A DNA stretch of 9,830 nt, from assembly GCA_038245795.1 (NCBI GenBank), contig JBBRSC010000116.1, positions 1 through 9,830 on the forward strand, in the 5' to 3' direction. The notes below the pieces were generated by a model. The model was not told the origin of the DNA. It ran no database searches and was given only the letters and a program-made list of their open reading frames with translations. Both the position numbers and the translations under genes were made by a program. Origin of the DNA: JBBRSC01 sp038245795 (GTDB lineage Bacteria > Actinomycetota > Acidimicrobiia > Acidimicrobiales > Microtrichaceae). Below, one piece after another: positions 1-7,537 of this stretch (positions within the stretch are counted from its first letter, which is position 1; the number at the start of each line of letters is the position of its first letter).

Positions 1-815
1 CGGCGCCGGCCTGCGCCGGAGCCCTGCGACTGGTGCTGGTCGAGCTGTCGCCTGCGCTGCGGGCGTCGCATCCGGATGGGGTGGAAAGCCGGGGCGCGCT
101 GCCGGCTCCGGGCGAGATGGGCGACGGCCCGATCGTCGTGCTGGCCAACGAGCTGCTCGACAATATCCCGTTCCGTCTGGCCGAGCGCACGGTCGCCGGC
201 TGGGCGGAGGTCACGGTCGGGTCCGCCGGTGAGATGTTGGCGCCGATGGCCGGCGCCGACGCCGAGCGCTGCACCCGCCTGGTGCCAGATGGCGCCGTGG
301 GCGCCCGCATCCCGTTGCAGGACCGCGCCGCCGCCTGGCTCACCGAAGCCTTGACTGTCGTGAGCGACCACGGGCGGGTCGTGGTGTTCGACTACACATC
401 GCCGACCACCGCCGCGCTGGCCGAGCGACCATGGACCGACTGGGTGCGGACCTACGCCGCGCACGGCCGGGGCGGGCATCCCATCGAGAGACCCGGCGAG
501 CAGGACGTGACGTGTGAGGTCGCCGTCGACCAACTGGCCGCCGTGCGCCCGCCCGCCCGGAACCGCTCACAGGTCGAGTTCCTGCGCGCTCACGGCCTCG
601 ACGGCCTCGTGGCCGATGGCCGCCGTATCTGGACCGAGCGCTCCGGCATCGGCGACCTCGCCGCCATCGGCGCCAGGAGCCGCATTGGCGAGGCTGCGGC
701 GCTGACCGACCCCGCCGGCCTCGGAGCGTTCCGGGTGCTCGAGTGGCACGACGAGGACCAGGCGTCGATTCGACGTCGATTCGCCGGAGGCCAACCCGCC
801 CGTTTCGCCCTGTGA
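1..815 (+). CDS. MidA/NDUFAF7-family SAM-dependent methyltransferase, 3' part (5' end outside window)
   Basis: The frame is open from base 3 to a TGA at 813-815, so only the C-terminal ~270 residues are present; the family usually has about 350-400. The visible pieces match COG1565 (MidA, bacterial relative of mitochondrial NDUFAF7, an arginine methyltransferase for complex I). They are LVLVELSPALRASH (post-motif I strand, 'E-x-S-p-x-L-R'), VVLANELLDNIPFRL (the family's ANE-L-D-x-P block), and VVVFDYTSP followed about 40 residues later by PGEQDVTCEVAVDQLA (the 'pG-x-qDiT-x-hVdf' block). The SAM-binding glycine motif would lie upstream of the window. The substrate in this organism is unknown; a role in respiratory-complex assembly is only suggested by the mitochondrial homologue. 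About 100 bp separate it from acsA, which has its own ribosome binding site and a possible -10, so the two need not share a transcript. Confidence 0.85.
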   Translation, partial: APACAGALRLVLVELSPALRASHPDGVESRGALPAPGEMGDGPIVVLANELLDNIPFRLAERTVAGWAEVTVGSAGEMLAPMAGADAERCTRLVPDGAVGARIPLQDRAAAWLTEALTVVSDHGRVVVFDYTSPTTAALAERPWTDWVRTYAAHGRGGHPIERPGEQDVTCEVAVDQLAAVRPPARNRSQVEFLRAHGLDGLVADGRRIWTERSGIGDLAAIGARSRIGEAAALTDPAGLGAFRVLEWHDEDQASIRRRFAGGQPARFAL

Positions 816-866
816 CTGCGTGGGCGGACGGCGAGGTCGCTCGGGCCACCGTCGCTGGCGCCTCGC

Positions 867-872
867 TAGGGT
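867..872 (+). promoter_or_regulatory. possible -10 element for acsA
   Basis: TAGGGT at 867-872 fits the actinobacterial TANNNT pattern. It would start transcription near 879, about 40 nt upstream of the acsA start, leaving room for the AGGA ribosome binding site at 907-910. I see no good -35 hexamer 16-18 nt upstream, so this is a weak call. Confidence 0.25.
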
Positions 873-917
873 GACCGACGCCTCGGCGGTCCGAACAAGG
901 CGAGCAAGGAGCGACGC

Positions 918-2936
918 ATGTCCGATCCCACCGGTCCCACGATCGAGGACTACCTGCTCGAAGACCGGACGTTTCCCCCACCGGAGCACTTCAAGCACGA
1001 CTCCCTCGCCGTCGGCACGTTCCTGTACGACGAGGCCGACCAGGACTGGCAGGGGTTCTGGGCCACGCAGGCTGCCGACCTGATCGAGTGGCAGCGGGAT
1101 TGGGACACGGTCTGTGAGTGGGAGCTCCCGTTCGTCAAGTGGTTCGTCGGCGGGAAGCTGAACGCGTCGGCCAACTGCATCGACCGCCACGTCGCCGCCG
1201 GACACGGCGACCGGGTGGCTTACCACTGGGAAGGCGAGCCCGGCGACACCCGCACCATCACCTACGCAGACCTCCTCGACCAGGTGGCCCGGTTCGCCAA
1301 CGTGCTGAAGAGCCTTGGCGTCGAGAAGGGTGACCGAGTCGCGGTGTACATGCCGATGATCCCCGAGTTGCCGATGGCGCTGCTGGCCTGCGCGCGCATC
1401 GGGGCGCCGCACTCGGTCGTGTTCGGCGGGTTCTCCGCCGACGCCCTCGCGGACCGGATCAACGACGCCGAGTGCAAGGTCCTCGTCACCGCCGACGGCG
1501 GTTGGCGGCGGGGCAAGCCGGCCCCGTTGAAGCCGGCAGCCGACGTGGCCCTTGCGGCCACGTCCACCGTCGAGCACGTGGTGGTCGTCCAGCGGCTCGG
1601 GGCGTCAGGGGCAGACGTCGAGACCGCGATGACCGAGGGTCGAGACCACTGGTTCCACGACCTGATGGCCGACGCCGACCCCGATTGCCCGCCAGAGCCG
1701 ATGGACAGCGAGGACCTGCTCTACCTCCTGTACACGTCGGGCACCACGGGCAAGCCCAAGGGCATCATGCACAGCACCGGCGGCTACCTCACGCAGGTGG
1801 CGTTCACCCACAAGTACGTGTTCGACCTGCACCCCGAGACGGACGTGTACTGGTGCGCAGCGGACATCGGCTGGGTCACCGGCCACAGCTACATCGTGTA
1901 CGGCCCGCTGGCCAACGGCGCCACGTCGGTCATGTACGAGGGCACCCCGGACACGCCGACATTGGAGAACCGGGTCGGCGATCAGCCGGGCGGCTGGGCG
2001 AAGGATCGACTGTGGGACATCGTCGAGCGCTACGGCGTGACGCAGCTCTACACCGCGCCGACGGCCATCCGGACCTTCATGAAGTGGGGGGCGGAGTGGC
2101 CCGCTGGCCATGACCTGTCGTCGTTGCGCGTGCTCGGAACCGTGGGCGAGCCCATCAACCCCGAGGCATGGATGTGGTATCACGAGAACATCGGCGGCGA
2201 ACAGTGCCCGATTGTCGACACGTGGTGGCAGACCGAGACGGGTGGCCACATGATCTCGCCGCTGCCAGGCGTGACGACGACCAAGCCCGGTTCAGCGTGT
2301 CACGCGCTGCCGGGGATCGGTGTTGAGGTGGTCGACGATGCTGGCAACGTCCTCACCCATGGCGGCGGGTATCTCACGCTGACGACTCCGTGGCCAGCGA
2401 TGTTGCGTGGCATCTGGGGTGACCCGGAGCGCTACTTCGAGACGTACTGGTCGACGTACCCAGGGCGTTACTTCGCGGGCGATGGCGCCAAGATTGACGA
2501 CGACGGGTATCTCTGGTTGCTCGGCCGGGTCGACGACGTGATGAACGTGTCGGGTCACCGCATTTCGACCATCGAGGTGGAATCGGCGCTGGTCGATCAT
2601 CCTGCTGTGGCCGAAGCGGCGGTGGTGGGCGCAACTGATGCGACGACCGGCCAAGCCATTGTCGGTTACGTGATTCTGCGCGGCGATCACCAAGCGTCAA
2701 CCGAACTCGGTGAGGAGATCCGCCAGCACGTGGCGACCAAGCTCGGCGCAATTGCGCGGCCGCGGGCGGTGGTGTTGGTGCCCGATCTTCCGAAGACGCG
2801 GTCGGGGAAGATCATGCGGCGTCTGCTGCGCGATGTCGCCGAAGGACGTTCATTGGGTGACACGACGACGCTGGCCGATCCCGCAGTCGTCGCCGAGATC
2901 CGCGACGGGGCCGCGGCCGGCACCTCCGAGCAATGA
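918..2936 (+). CDS. acsA: acetyl-CoA synthetase (AMP-forming)
   Basis: This enzyme activates acetate with ATP to acetyl-AMP and then to acetyl-CoA (EC 6.2.1.1) in the cytoplasm. The 672-residue product spans the whole ANL family fold. YTSGTTGKPKG at residues 272-282 is the ATP-binding P-loop. GWVTGH at 318-323 supplies V320/T321, and V409 plus W437 (in WWQTETGG, 436-443) are the equivalents of the residues that restrict the Salmonella Acs pocket to acetate, so acetate is better supported than propionate or acetoacetate. The C-terminal block PKTRSGKIMRR carries K631, the catalytic lysine acetylated by Pat-type enzymes in other bacteria. The ATG at 918 is preceded by AGGA at 907-910. Two oddities are visible: the protein is about 20 residues longer than typical Acs, and residues ~348-361 (TLENRVGDQPGGWA) look like a small insertion after the conserved YEGTPD segment. 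Reversible acetylation of K631 is a plausible control, inferred from the family. Confidence 0.96.
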   Translation: MSDPTGPTIEDYLLEDRTFPPPEHFKHDSLAVGTFLYDEADQDWQGFWATQAADLIEWQRDWDTVCEWELPFVKWFVGGKLNASANCIDRHVAAGHGDRVAYHWEGEPGDTRTITYADLLDQVARFANVLKSLGVEKGDRVAVYMPMIPELPMALLACARIGAPHSVVFGGFSADALADRINDAECKVLVTADGGWRRGKPAPLKPAADVALAATSTVEHVVVVQRLGASGADVETAMTEGRDHWFHDLMADADPDCPPEPMDSEDLLYLLYTSGTTGKPKGIMHSTGGYLTQVAFTHKYVFDLHPETDVYWCAADIGWVTGHSYIVYGPLANGATSVMYEGTPDTPTLENRVGDQPGGWAKDRLWDIVERYGVTQLYTAPTAIRTFMKWGAEWPAGHDLSSLRVLGTVGEPINPEAWMWYHENIGGEQCPIVDTWWQTETGGHMISPLPGVTTTKPGSACHALPGIGVEVVDDAGNVLTHGGGYLTLTTPWPAMLRGIWGDPERYFETYWSTYPGRYFAGDGAKIDDDGYLWLLGRVDDVMNVSGHRISTIEVESALVDHPAVAEAAVVGATDATTGQAIVGYVILRGDHQASTELGEEIRQHVATKLGAIARPRAVVLVPDLPKTRSGKIMRRLLRDVAEGRSLGDTTTLADPAVVAEIRDGAAAGTSEQ

Positions 2937-2973
2937 CCGTGGTTCGGGATCTGGTCTGAGCTCGCCCCTGTCG

Positions 2974-2979
2974 TAGTCT
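2974..2979 (+). promoter_or_regulatory. -10 element for a probable leaderless transcript of the HAD gene
   Basis: TAGTCT lies 7 nt upstream of the GTG start at 2987, and no Shine-Dalgarno sequence is visible before that start. A hexamer at this distance places the transcription start on or next to the first base of the start codon, as in the leaderless genes common in actinobacteria. The -35 region 17 nt upstream (CTGGTC, 2951-2956) is poor. Confidence 0.4.
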
Positions 2980-2986
2980 CGCTGTC

Positions 2987-3478
2987 GTGCAGATCGGGAA
3001 GTTCGAGAATTGGTTGTGGCACGAGGGGCCCGTCGAGCCGGGTCCCACCGTGGTGTTCGACATGGACGGCGTGCTGAGCGACGCTGCCGGCCGCCAGCAC
3101 TACATCGAGTACCCGTTCCCCGACTGGGAAGCGTTCTTCGAAGCCTGTGGCGAGGACGCACTGATCGCCGAGGTGGCCCGACTCTTCGACGTCATCGATC
3201 CGACCCACCGGATTGTGTTGCTGACGGCTCGTCCCATGCGCGTTCAGCCGCAGACCCTCGCGTGGCTCGCGCACTACGGCCTCCGCTGGGATCTGCTCAT
3301 CATGCGCGAGTTCGGCGACTACATGGCAGCCCGCTCCTTCAAACGACGATCCACCGAGGAGCTGCGCGCCTTCGGCTTCGACCTTCGGCTGGCGTTTGAG
3401 GACGATCCTCGCAACGTGGCGATGTTCCACGGTGAAGGCGTGCCGTGCATCTACATCCACTCCGGCTACTACGAGTAG
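2987..3478 (+). CDS. small HAD-superfamily hydrolase (polynucleotide-kinase-phosphatase-like)
   Basis: This 163-residue protein has the four HAD motifs in order. FDMDGVL carries D25 (nucleophile) and D27 (motif I); VLLTARP carries T80 (motif II); K119 in SFKRRS is the likely motif III lysine; and FEDDPRN carries E138/D139/D140 (motif IV, Mg2+ binding). There is no room for a large C1 or C2 cap, which resembles the compact phosphatase domain of polynucleotide kinase 3'-phosphatases and related small HAD proteins. The substrate cannot be told from sequence; nucleic-acid 3'-phosphate or a small phosphoester are both possible. The GTG start at 2987 is chosen because the reading frame begins there and a TANNNT hexamer sits 7 nt upstream. 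Only 50 bp separate it from acsA, so read-through is also possible. The product is expected in the cytoplasm, as no signal peptide or membrane segment is seen. Confidence 0.8.
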   Translation: MQIGKFENWLWHEGPVEPGPTVVFDMDGVLSDAAGRQHYIEYPFPDWEAFFEACGEDALIAEVARLFDVIDPTHRIVLLTARPMRVQPQTLAWLAHYGLRWDLLIMREFGDYMAARSFKRRSTEELRAFGFDLRLAFEDDPRNVAMFHGEGVPCIYIHSGYYE

Positions 3479-3573
3479 CGGAATGATCAAAGATCTGTAC
3501 GGGGGGAACCCGCCCTTGAAGGTCTCTCAGGCGCTGCGTCGGCAGTGGGTCGAAACCTCGCGACACTGAGCGC

Positions 3574-4428
3574 ATGAAGAACAACATCAAGACCGCTGCG
3601 CTGCTCGCTGGTCTCGGTGGCGTCTGCATGCTCATCGGCTCGGCCTGGGGTCGGGGCGGTCTCATGATCGGGTTGACGATCGGTCTCGTGATGACCGGCG
3701 GCAGCTACTGGTTCAGCGACAAGCTGGCAATTGCCGCCGCGCGGGCGCAACCCGTGACCGCCGCACAGGCGCCCGAGTATCACGCCATCGTTGCTCGCCT
3801 GAGCGAACGCGCTGGCATACCCATGCCTCGCCTCTTCATCGCCCCCAACCCGCAACCTAACGCCTTCGCCACTGGACGGGGACCTCAGAACGCCGCGGTC
3901 TGCATCAATGCCGGCCTGATCGACTACCTCACCTGGAGCGAGATCGAAGGTGTTCTCGCACACGAACTCAGCCATGTGAAGAATCGCGACATACTCACTC
4001 AGTCCGTTGCTGCGGCGGTCGGCCAGAGCATCACCTTCCTTGCGCAGATGGCCATGTGGGGCGCACTCCTCGGTGGCGGGTCATCTCATCGCGATCGCGA
4101 GGGTGGCGGCATCGGCTCGCTCTTCCTCATCATCTTGGGGCCGATCGCTGCGACCGTCATCCAGTTGGCCATCAGTCGAAGTCGTGAGTTCGAAGCGGAT
4201 GCCTCGGCGGCGCGACTCATCGGCGATGGGGAACCGTTGGCCCGGGCCCTCGAGAAGCTGGAGTCGGGTGCTCAGCGCATCCCGGCGCATGTCAATCCCT
4301 CGATGGAGAGCGCCTACATCATCAGCCCGCTACGCAATGGAGAGATGACCACCAAGTGGTTCTCGACCCATCCCCGCACTGCTGATCGAGTCGCTCGCCT
4401 CCGTTCACGAGAGTGGGCGCACTCGTAG
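3574..4428 (+). CDS. htpX: HtpX-family M48 membrane zinc metalloprotease
   Basis: The 284-residue product matches HtpX, a membrane-bound zinc protease of peptidase family M48B that degrades damaged membrane proteins under stress in E. coli. Two N-terminal hydrophobic segments (about residues 7-25 and 29-47) are followed by the soluble zinc site HELSH at 130-134 (H130, E131, H134). Two further hydrophobic stretches follow (about 145-165 and 180-198), then SREFEAD with the third zinc ligand E205 and conserved D209. The C-terminal block STHPRTADRVARL is typical of the family, and the length is normal (280-295). The upstream gap of 95 bp shows no strong Shine-Dalgarno, only GACACT about 6 nt before the ATG, so this transcript may also be leaderless. 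It converges on yajQ with a 21-bp gap. All key residues are present, so it should be active. Confidence 0.95.
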   Translation: MKNNIKTAALLAGLGGVCMLIGSAWGRGGLMIGLTIGLVMTGGSYWFSDKLAIAAARAQPVTAAQAPEYHAIVARLSERAGIPMPRLFIAPNPQPNAFATGRGPQNAAVCINAGLIDYLTWSEIEGVLAHELSHVKNRDILTQSVAAAVGQSITFLAQMAMWGALLGGGSSHRDREGGGIGSLFLIILGPIAATVIQLAISRSREFEADASAARLIGDGEPLARALEKLESGAQRIPAHVNPSMESAYIISPLRNGEMTTKWFSTHPRTADRVARLRSREWAHS

Positions 4429-4449
4429 CTCCAGTCCAGCGACGAATCA

Positions 4450-4938
4450 CTAGTCCCGGAAGTTGCCGAACTGGAGCGGGATGCCGAAGTCGTGTTCCTT
4501 GCAGGCGGTGATGATTGCCTGGAGGTCGTCACGTTTCTTGGCTGTGACGCGCACCTCTTCGCCCTGGGTCTGAGATTGGATTCCCTTCAGTCCGAGGGCC
4601 TTGATGAACTTGTTGACGTCGCGGGCGCGCTCGGAATTGATTCCTGCGACCAGCGTCGCGACTTGGCGTACCGTCGATCCCGATGCGTCCTCGACGGTGC
4701 CGTAGTCGAGCGCCTTCATGGAGATGCCACGCTTGACCATCTTCTCCTCGAGGACCTGACGAACGGCCGCCAACCGATCGGGTGATACCGACCGGAGGGT
4801 GATGATGTCTTCGCCGAGTTCGACACTGGAGTCGGTGCCCTTGAAGTCGAATCGATTGCCCAACTCACGGGCTGCTTGGTCGACAGCGTTGCGGATCTCC
4901 TGGCCGTCGACCTCGGAGGTGATATCGAAGCTCGGCAT
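4450..4938 (-). CDS. yajQ: YajQ-family nucleotide-binding protein
   Basis: The 162-residue cytoplasmic protein carries the whole YajQ (UPF0234) pattern: N-terminal PSFDITSEVD (2-11), NRFDFKG (28-34), KALGLKGIQSQTQGEEVRVTAKKRDDLQ spread over 118-145, and the C-terminal PLQFGNFRD (154-162). YajQ proteins have a tandem ferredoxin-like fold. Homologues bind nucleic acids or nucleotides, and some Xanthomonas and Pseudomonas members bind cyclic di-GMP and act with a transcription factor; whether this one does is unknown. The ATG at 4938 is chosen because AAGGA lies 5 nt upstream and the family begins with MPSFD. A longer in-frame start would run back through the tRNA-Tyr gene. It is transcribed divergently from tRNA-Tyr and converges on htpX. 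Confidence 0.95.
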   Translation of the reverse strand: MPSFDITSEVDGQEIRNAVDQAARELGNRFDFKGTDSSVELGEDIITLRSVSPDRLAAVRQVLEEKMVKRGISMKALDYGTVEDASGSTVRQVATLVAGINSERARDVNKFIKALGLKGIQSQTQGEEVRVTAKKRDDLQAIITACKEHDFGIPLQFGNFRD

Positions 4939-4943
4939 GGCGG

Positions 4944-4948
4944 TCCTT
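4944..4948 (-). promoter_or_regulatory. ribosome binding site that fixes the yajQ start
   Basis: On the minus strand AAGGA stands 5 nt before the ATG at 4938. It supports the MPSFD start over the longer open frame reaching 5115, which would overlap tRNA-Tyr. Confidence 0.7.
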
Positions 4949-5034
4949 CGGTTGCTGGGGGGGTTGGCGCGACGTCGTGACGCCGCACGAGAGGACTTAC
5001 CGTATCCCAGGTGGGCGCTTCGACGGCGAGGCGC

Positions 5035-5040
5035 TATCGT
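5035..5040 (+). promoter_or_regulatory. possible -10 element for tRNA-Tyr
   Basis: TATCGT ends 7 nt before the first base of the tRNA-Tyr acceptor stem (5048), so transcription could start at or within a base of the mature 5' end. No convincing -35 is visible 16-18 nt upstream. Confidence 0.35.
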
Positions 5041-5047
5041 CTCCTCC

Positions 5048-5133
5048 GGGTCGGTGCCCGAGTGGCCAAAGGGAGCAGGCTGTAAACCTGCCGGCGTAAG
5101 CCTACGGCGGTTCAAATCCGTCTCGGCCCACCA
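5048..5133 (+). tRNA. tRNA-Tyr (anticodon GTA)
   Basis: This is an 86-nt type II tRNA. The acceptor stem GGGTCGG pairs with TCGGCCC (one G:U at each of two positions). The D arm with CCCGAGTGGCCAAAGGG closely resembles the E. coli tRNA-Tyr. The anticodon stem GCAGG/CCTGC holds loop CTGTAAA, giving anticodon GTA. The long variable arm folds as GGC-GTAA-GCC. The T arm GGCGG/CCGTC encloses loop TTCAAAT. The discriminator is A and the 3' CCA is encoded. It stands alone, divergent from yajQ, and is followed by a strong hairpin. Confidence 0.97.
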
Positions 5134-5145
5134 CAGCGGAACTTC

Positions 5146-5169
5146 ACGGCGGGCCTGCGGGCCCGCCGT
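5146..5169 (+). terminator. GC-rich hairpin after tRNA-Tyr, probable terminator
   Basis: ACGGCGGGCC and GGCCCGCCGT form a perfect 10-bp stem around a TGCG loop, starting 13 nt after the tRNA 3' end. Only a short TT follows, not a full T-run, as is common for terminators of high-GC actinobacteria. It separates tRNA-Tyr from rbsK, whose start is about 50 bp downstream. Confidence 0.75.
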
Positions 5170-5221
5170 TTCGCATCATGATTGAGTCCCCACTCGGAAA
5201 TGGAGAAGATCGCGAAGATCA

Positions 5222-6235
5222 ATGTCGAACACACTCGTGAATCTGGTTGCTCAAGACCCCGCTGTTCCAGCGGTGGTGGTGGTCGGTGCCATCAACGTGG
5301 ACCTGGTGGTCGCCGCTCCCCGACTTCCCGGACCAGGGGAGACGGTCGTGGGTCCGACGATGGTCCGACATGGTGGCGGCAAGGGCGCCAACGCTGCGGT
5401 CGCCGCCGCGCGCGCCGGAGCCAGAGTCCATCTGATCGGAGCGGTCGGGGCCGATGACACCGGCAGGTCGGCCGTGTCCGAGCTCCAGGATGAGGGAATC
5501 GACGTCGATGGCGTTGCGGTCCTCGACGACCAGACGACGGGTGTCGCGTTGATCGTGATTGATCCGTTAGGCGAGAATCAGATCGCTGTCGGAGCTGGAG
5601 CGAATGCTGCTGTGACGGCTGAACACGTTCGAAGTTCGCTCGGTCCTCTTCTCGGCACGGCCGGGTGCGTCCTGGTCAGCACCGAAATCCCGACGGCGGT
5701 GGTGGGGGCCGCAGTCCGGGCGGCCATCGCTGCCGGCGTGCGATGCGTTCTGAACCCCGCACCTGTGGCGACTGAGCTGTTCGAGCTGTTGACCGCCGGA
5801 GTGATCCTCACACCGAACGAGACGGAGCTTGTTGACCTTGCCCGGTTGTTGGGGATCCCGATCCCCATGCGAGATGCCCACGCCTCCGTGGGCTCGCTCG
5901 AGGACGTGTCGGAGGTGGCACTGGATGTTGTGCGGCGAACTGGCGCAGACGTGATCGTGACCCTTGGTGCCGCCGGTGCACTGATGGTCACGCATGACGG
6001 GCGCTCCGCACAACTCCCTGCTCCTGCAGCCGTGGCTCGCGACACCACCGGGGCTGGTGACACCTTCAATGGGTGGCTCGCAGCCCGGCTCGCAGCGGCC
6101 GATGGATTGGCCGCCGCCGCCCGTCTCGCGCTCGTGGCCGCTTCGATGTCAGTCGAGCACCTTGGCGCGCGCAACGGCATGCCCCGGACCGGCAGTTGGG
6201 CCGCTGATGTTGCGACCACGGATCCCGAGACCTGA
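5222..6235 (+). CDS. rbsK: ribokinase (PfkB family)
   Basis: This enzyme phosphorylates ribose to ribose 5-phosphate with ATP in the cytoplasm, feeding the pentose phosphate pathway. The signatures are VVVGAINVDLVV (~18-30), GGGKGANAA (51-59, the sugar-binding PfkB signature 1), NPAPV and TPNETE in the middle, and DTTGAGDTFNG (274-284) with the anion hole and catalytic base D280. The C-terminal MSVEHLGARNGMP block matches the conserved ribokinase tail around the monovalent-cation site. At 337 residues it is slightly long (family ~305). About 17 extra residues precede the first beta strand, so a downstream GTG near 5273 is an alternative start; the ATG at 5222 has only a weak GAAG upstream. 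No ribose transporter or regulator lies next to it here. A related PfkB sugar or nucleoside kinase cannot be excluded. Its last 87 bp overlap the opposing membrane-protein gene. Confidence 0.88.
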   Translation: MSNTLVNLVAQDPAVPAVVVVGAINVDLVVAAPRLPGPGETVVGPTMVRHGGGKGANAAVAAARAGARVHLIGAVGADDTGRSAVSELQDEGIDVDGVAVLDDQTTGVALIVIDPLGENQIAVGAGANAAVTAEHVRSSLGPLLGTAGCVLVSTEIPTAVVGAAVRAAIAAGVRCVLNPAPVATELFELLTAGVILTPNETELVDLARLLGIPIPMRDAHASVGSLEDVSEVALDVVRRTGADVIVTLGAAGALMVTHDGRSAQLPAPAAVARDTTGAGDTFNGWLAARLAAADGLAAAARLALVAASMSVEHLGARNGMPRTGSWAADVATTDPET

Positions 6236-7537
6236 TCGTTCCGTGGCCGTCGCCCAGGCCCCCAGGAATCCGGGATAGATGAAGTAGCCGAAGCGGGTTG
6301 CGGGAGCCAGCACGATGATGGTGGTCAGGATGAGTGCGGTCCAGAGGGCCGCCTGGCCGATCGTCCCCGGAGGCCGACGCACGACCGCGACGGCAATGGC
6401 GATCAGGGCTGCTGCCAGCACCGCCAAGGCGATGGCTTTTCCGAATGGCACCCATTGGGTCAGCGCCCAGCCGATCAACGGGCTCGACGCCGGCGAGCGT
6501 TGTTCGGTGAGCCCCAGCGGATAGCGGACGAGATTCTCGATCAGTGCGTTCGGATCAGCAATCAACAACGGGAGCGACGTCGCAATGGGCACGGCGAGGA
6601 GTGCTCCCACGAAGATCCGCCCGTCTCGTGGTGTGCCTGGTCGATGACGACTGAACATGAGCACGGCCAACATCACGCCCAGTGGCAACACGATGGTCTT
6701 CATCGCCAGCGCCAACCCGATGGCGATTCCGGCCCACGCCCAGCGCCGCCTCGCCAACAGCGCCATTGACAGCAGCGCCAGCGCGATGACCGGGACGTCG
6801 TCGCCCCCCGTGGCGAGCGCTAGCGCTGCTGGCGGCAGGATCATCAGGGAGTGAAACAGACGAAACCGTCGCCGTCGATCGTTGATGCCCACCCAGACTG
6901 CGACCAGCAATACGGCGCACCCAGTGGCGGCGAACGCAACCCGGGCATCGGTCCACGCCGATGTTGGTGACACCGCACGAGGTAGTCCGAAGACAGCCAT
7001 AACCGACCCGTAGGGCGTGTAGGCAAGCGTTCCCAACGACGACGATTGCGAGGCTCGTTCCAGCTCAGCGCCGCCGAGGTAGGGGGACCCCGTCTCGTTG
7101 AGGCGTTGACCTGCCCGCTCCACCACACCGACCTCGCCCAGCGCCTGGTGGGGTGTGCCGTCGCGACGGGCCGTGATCATCAACAGCATCGGGAGCACGA
7201 GCGTTGCAGCGATCACGGCCACCATCAGCCCGACTCGGATGGGCGCCAGCGGCAGCGGTTGCTTCGACCACCGCGAGATCGCTGCAACTGCCACGGCGAT
7301 CAGCACCCCGGCGAGGTAGCCCCACACGGCGGTCTGCCCCCAGTACTGGTGCGGCTCCACCGTGCTGGTACTGGCGAGCAACGCTGCGAACCCGGCCCCG
7401 ATCCCGTACGCCGCGGCATCCCTGATCACGACGACAGGGTAGCTGCGGTCGAGGTTGCCGGCAGATGGTACCGAGCTGGCCTTGATCGATCCGGTTGTCA
7501 GGCGAAGAGCAACTGCATCGTCACCACATCGAGCCAT
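6149..7537 (-). CDS. polytopic membrane protein resembling GT87/DUF2029 glycosyltransferases
   Basis: The 462-residue product has roughly ten hydrophobic segments, at about 42-58, 72-88, 102-121, 202-217, 230-243, 248-263, 267-279, 281-295, 307-326 and 366-387, with another near 398-412. A hydrophilic loop after the third (RAGQRLNETGSPYLGG, 141-156) and YTPYGSVMAVFG (173-184), then LAMKTIVLPLG (277-287), RYPLGLTEQRSP (338-349) and TRFGYFIYP (414-422) resemble polyprenyl-phosphate-mannose-dependent GT-C enzymes of the GT87/DUF2029 type. The usual donor and acceptor would be a lipid-linked sugar and an envelope glycan; the actual substrate is unknown. The ATG at 7537 lies inside the GNAT gene (40-bp overlap) with GGAAG 8 nt upstream; a later GTG within PVVVIRD is an alternative. 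Its tail (after ~430) overlaps the 3' end of rbsK on the other strand. It is likely co-transcribed with the GNAT gene. Confidence 0.65.
   Translation of the reverse strand: MARCGDDAVALRLTTGSIKASSVPSAGNLDRSYPVVVIRDAAAYGIGAGFAALLASTSTVEPHQYWGQTAVWGYLAGVLIAVAVAAISRWSKQPLPLAPIRVGLMVAVIAATLVLPMLLMITARRDGTPHQALGEVGVVERAGQRLNETGSPYLGGAELERASQSSSLGTLAYTPYGSVMAVFGLPRAVSPTSAWTDARVAFAATGCAVLLVAVWVGINDRRRRFRLFHSLMILPPAALALATGGDDVPVIALALLSMALLARRRWAWAGIAIGLALAMKTIVLPLGVMLAVLMFSRHRPGTPRDGRIFVGALLAVPIATSLPLLIADPNALIENLVRYPLGLTEQRSPASSPLIGWALTQWVPFGKAIALAVLAAALIAIAVAVVRRPPGTIGQAALWTALILTTIIVLAPATRFGYFIYPGFLGAWATATERSGLGIRGRNISGPTAGPGHAVARAKVLD

Noticed and set aside
567..1577. Long minus-strand open frame (336 codons) opposite midA/acsA
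   Set aside because: It lies antisense to acsA and the end of the methyltransferase, both clearly coding by family match, and its translation is low-complexity with no recognisable domain. GC-rich third positions commonly leave such antisense frames open.
2687..3490. Minus-strand open frame (267 codons) opposite the HAD gene
   Set aside because: It spans antisense to the acsA 3' end and the whole HAD gene, whose four HAD motifs make the plus strand the coding one. No family pattern is visible in the minus-strand product.
3501..3515. GGGGGGAACCCGCCC as a terminator after the HAD gene
   Set aside because: Only three G:C pairs can form around the loop and no T-run follows.
4429..4449. Shared terminator between convergent htpX and yajQ
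   Set aside because: The 21-bp gap has no inverted repeat.
4939..5115. N-terminal extension of yajQ
   Set aside because: It would run antisense through tRNA-Tyr. The family begins with MPSFD, and AAGGA sits at the right distance from the ATG at 4938.
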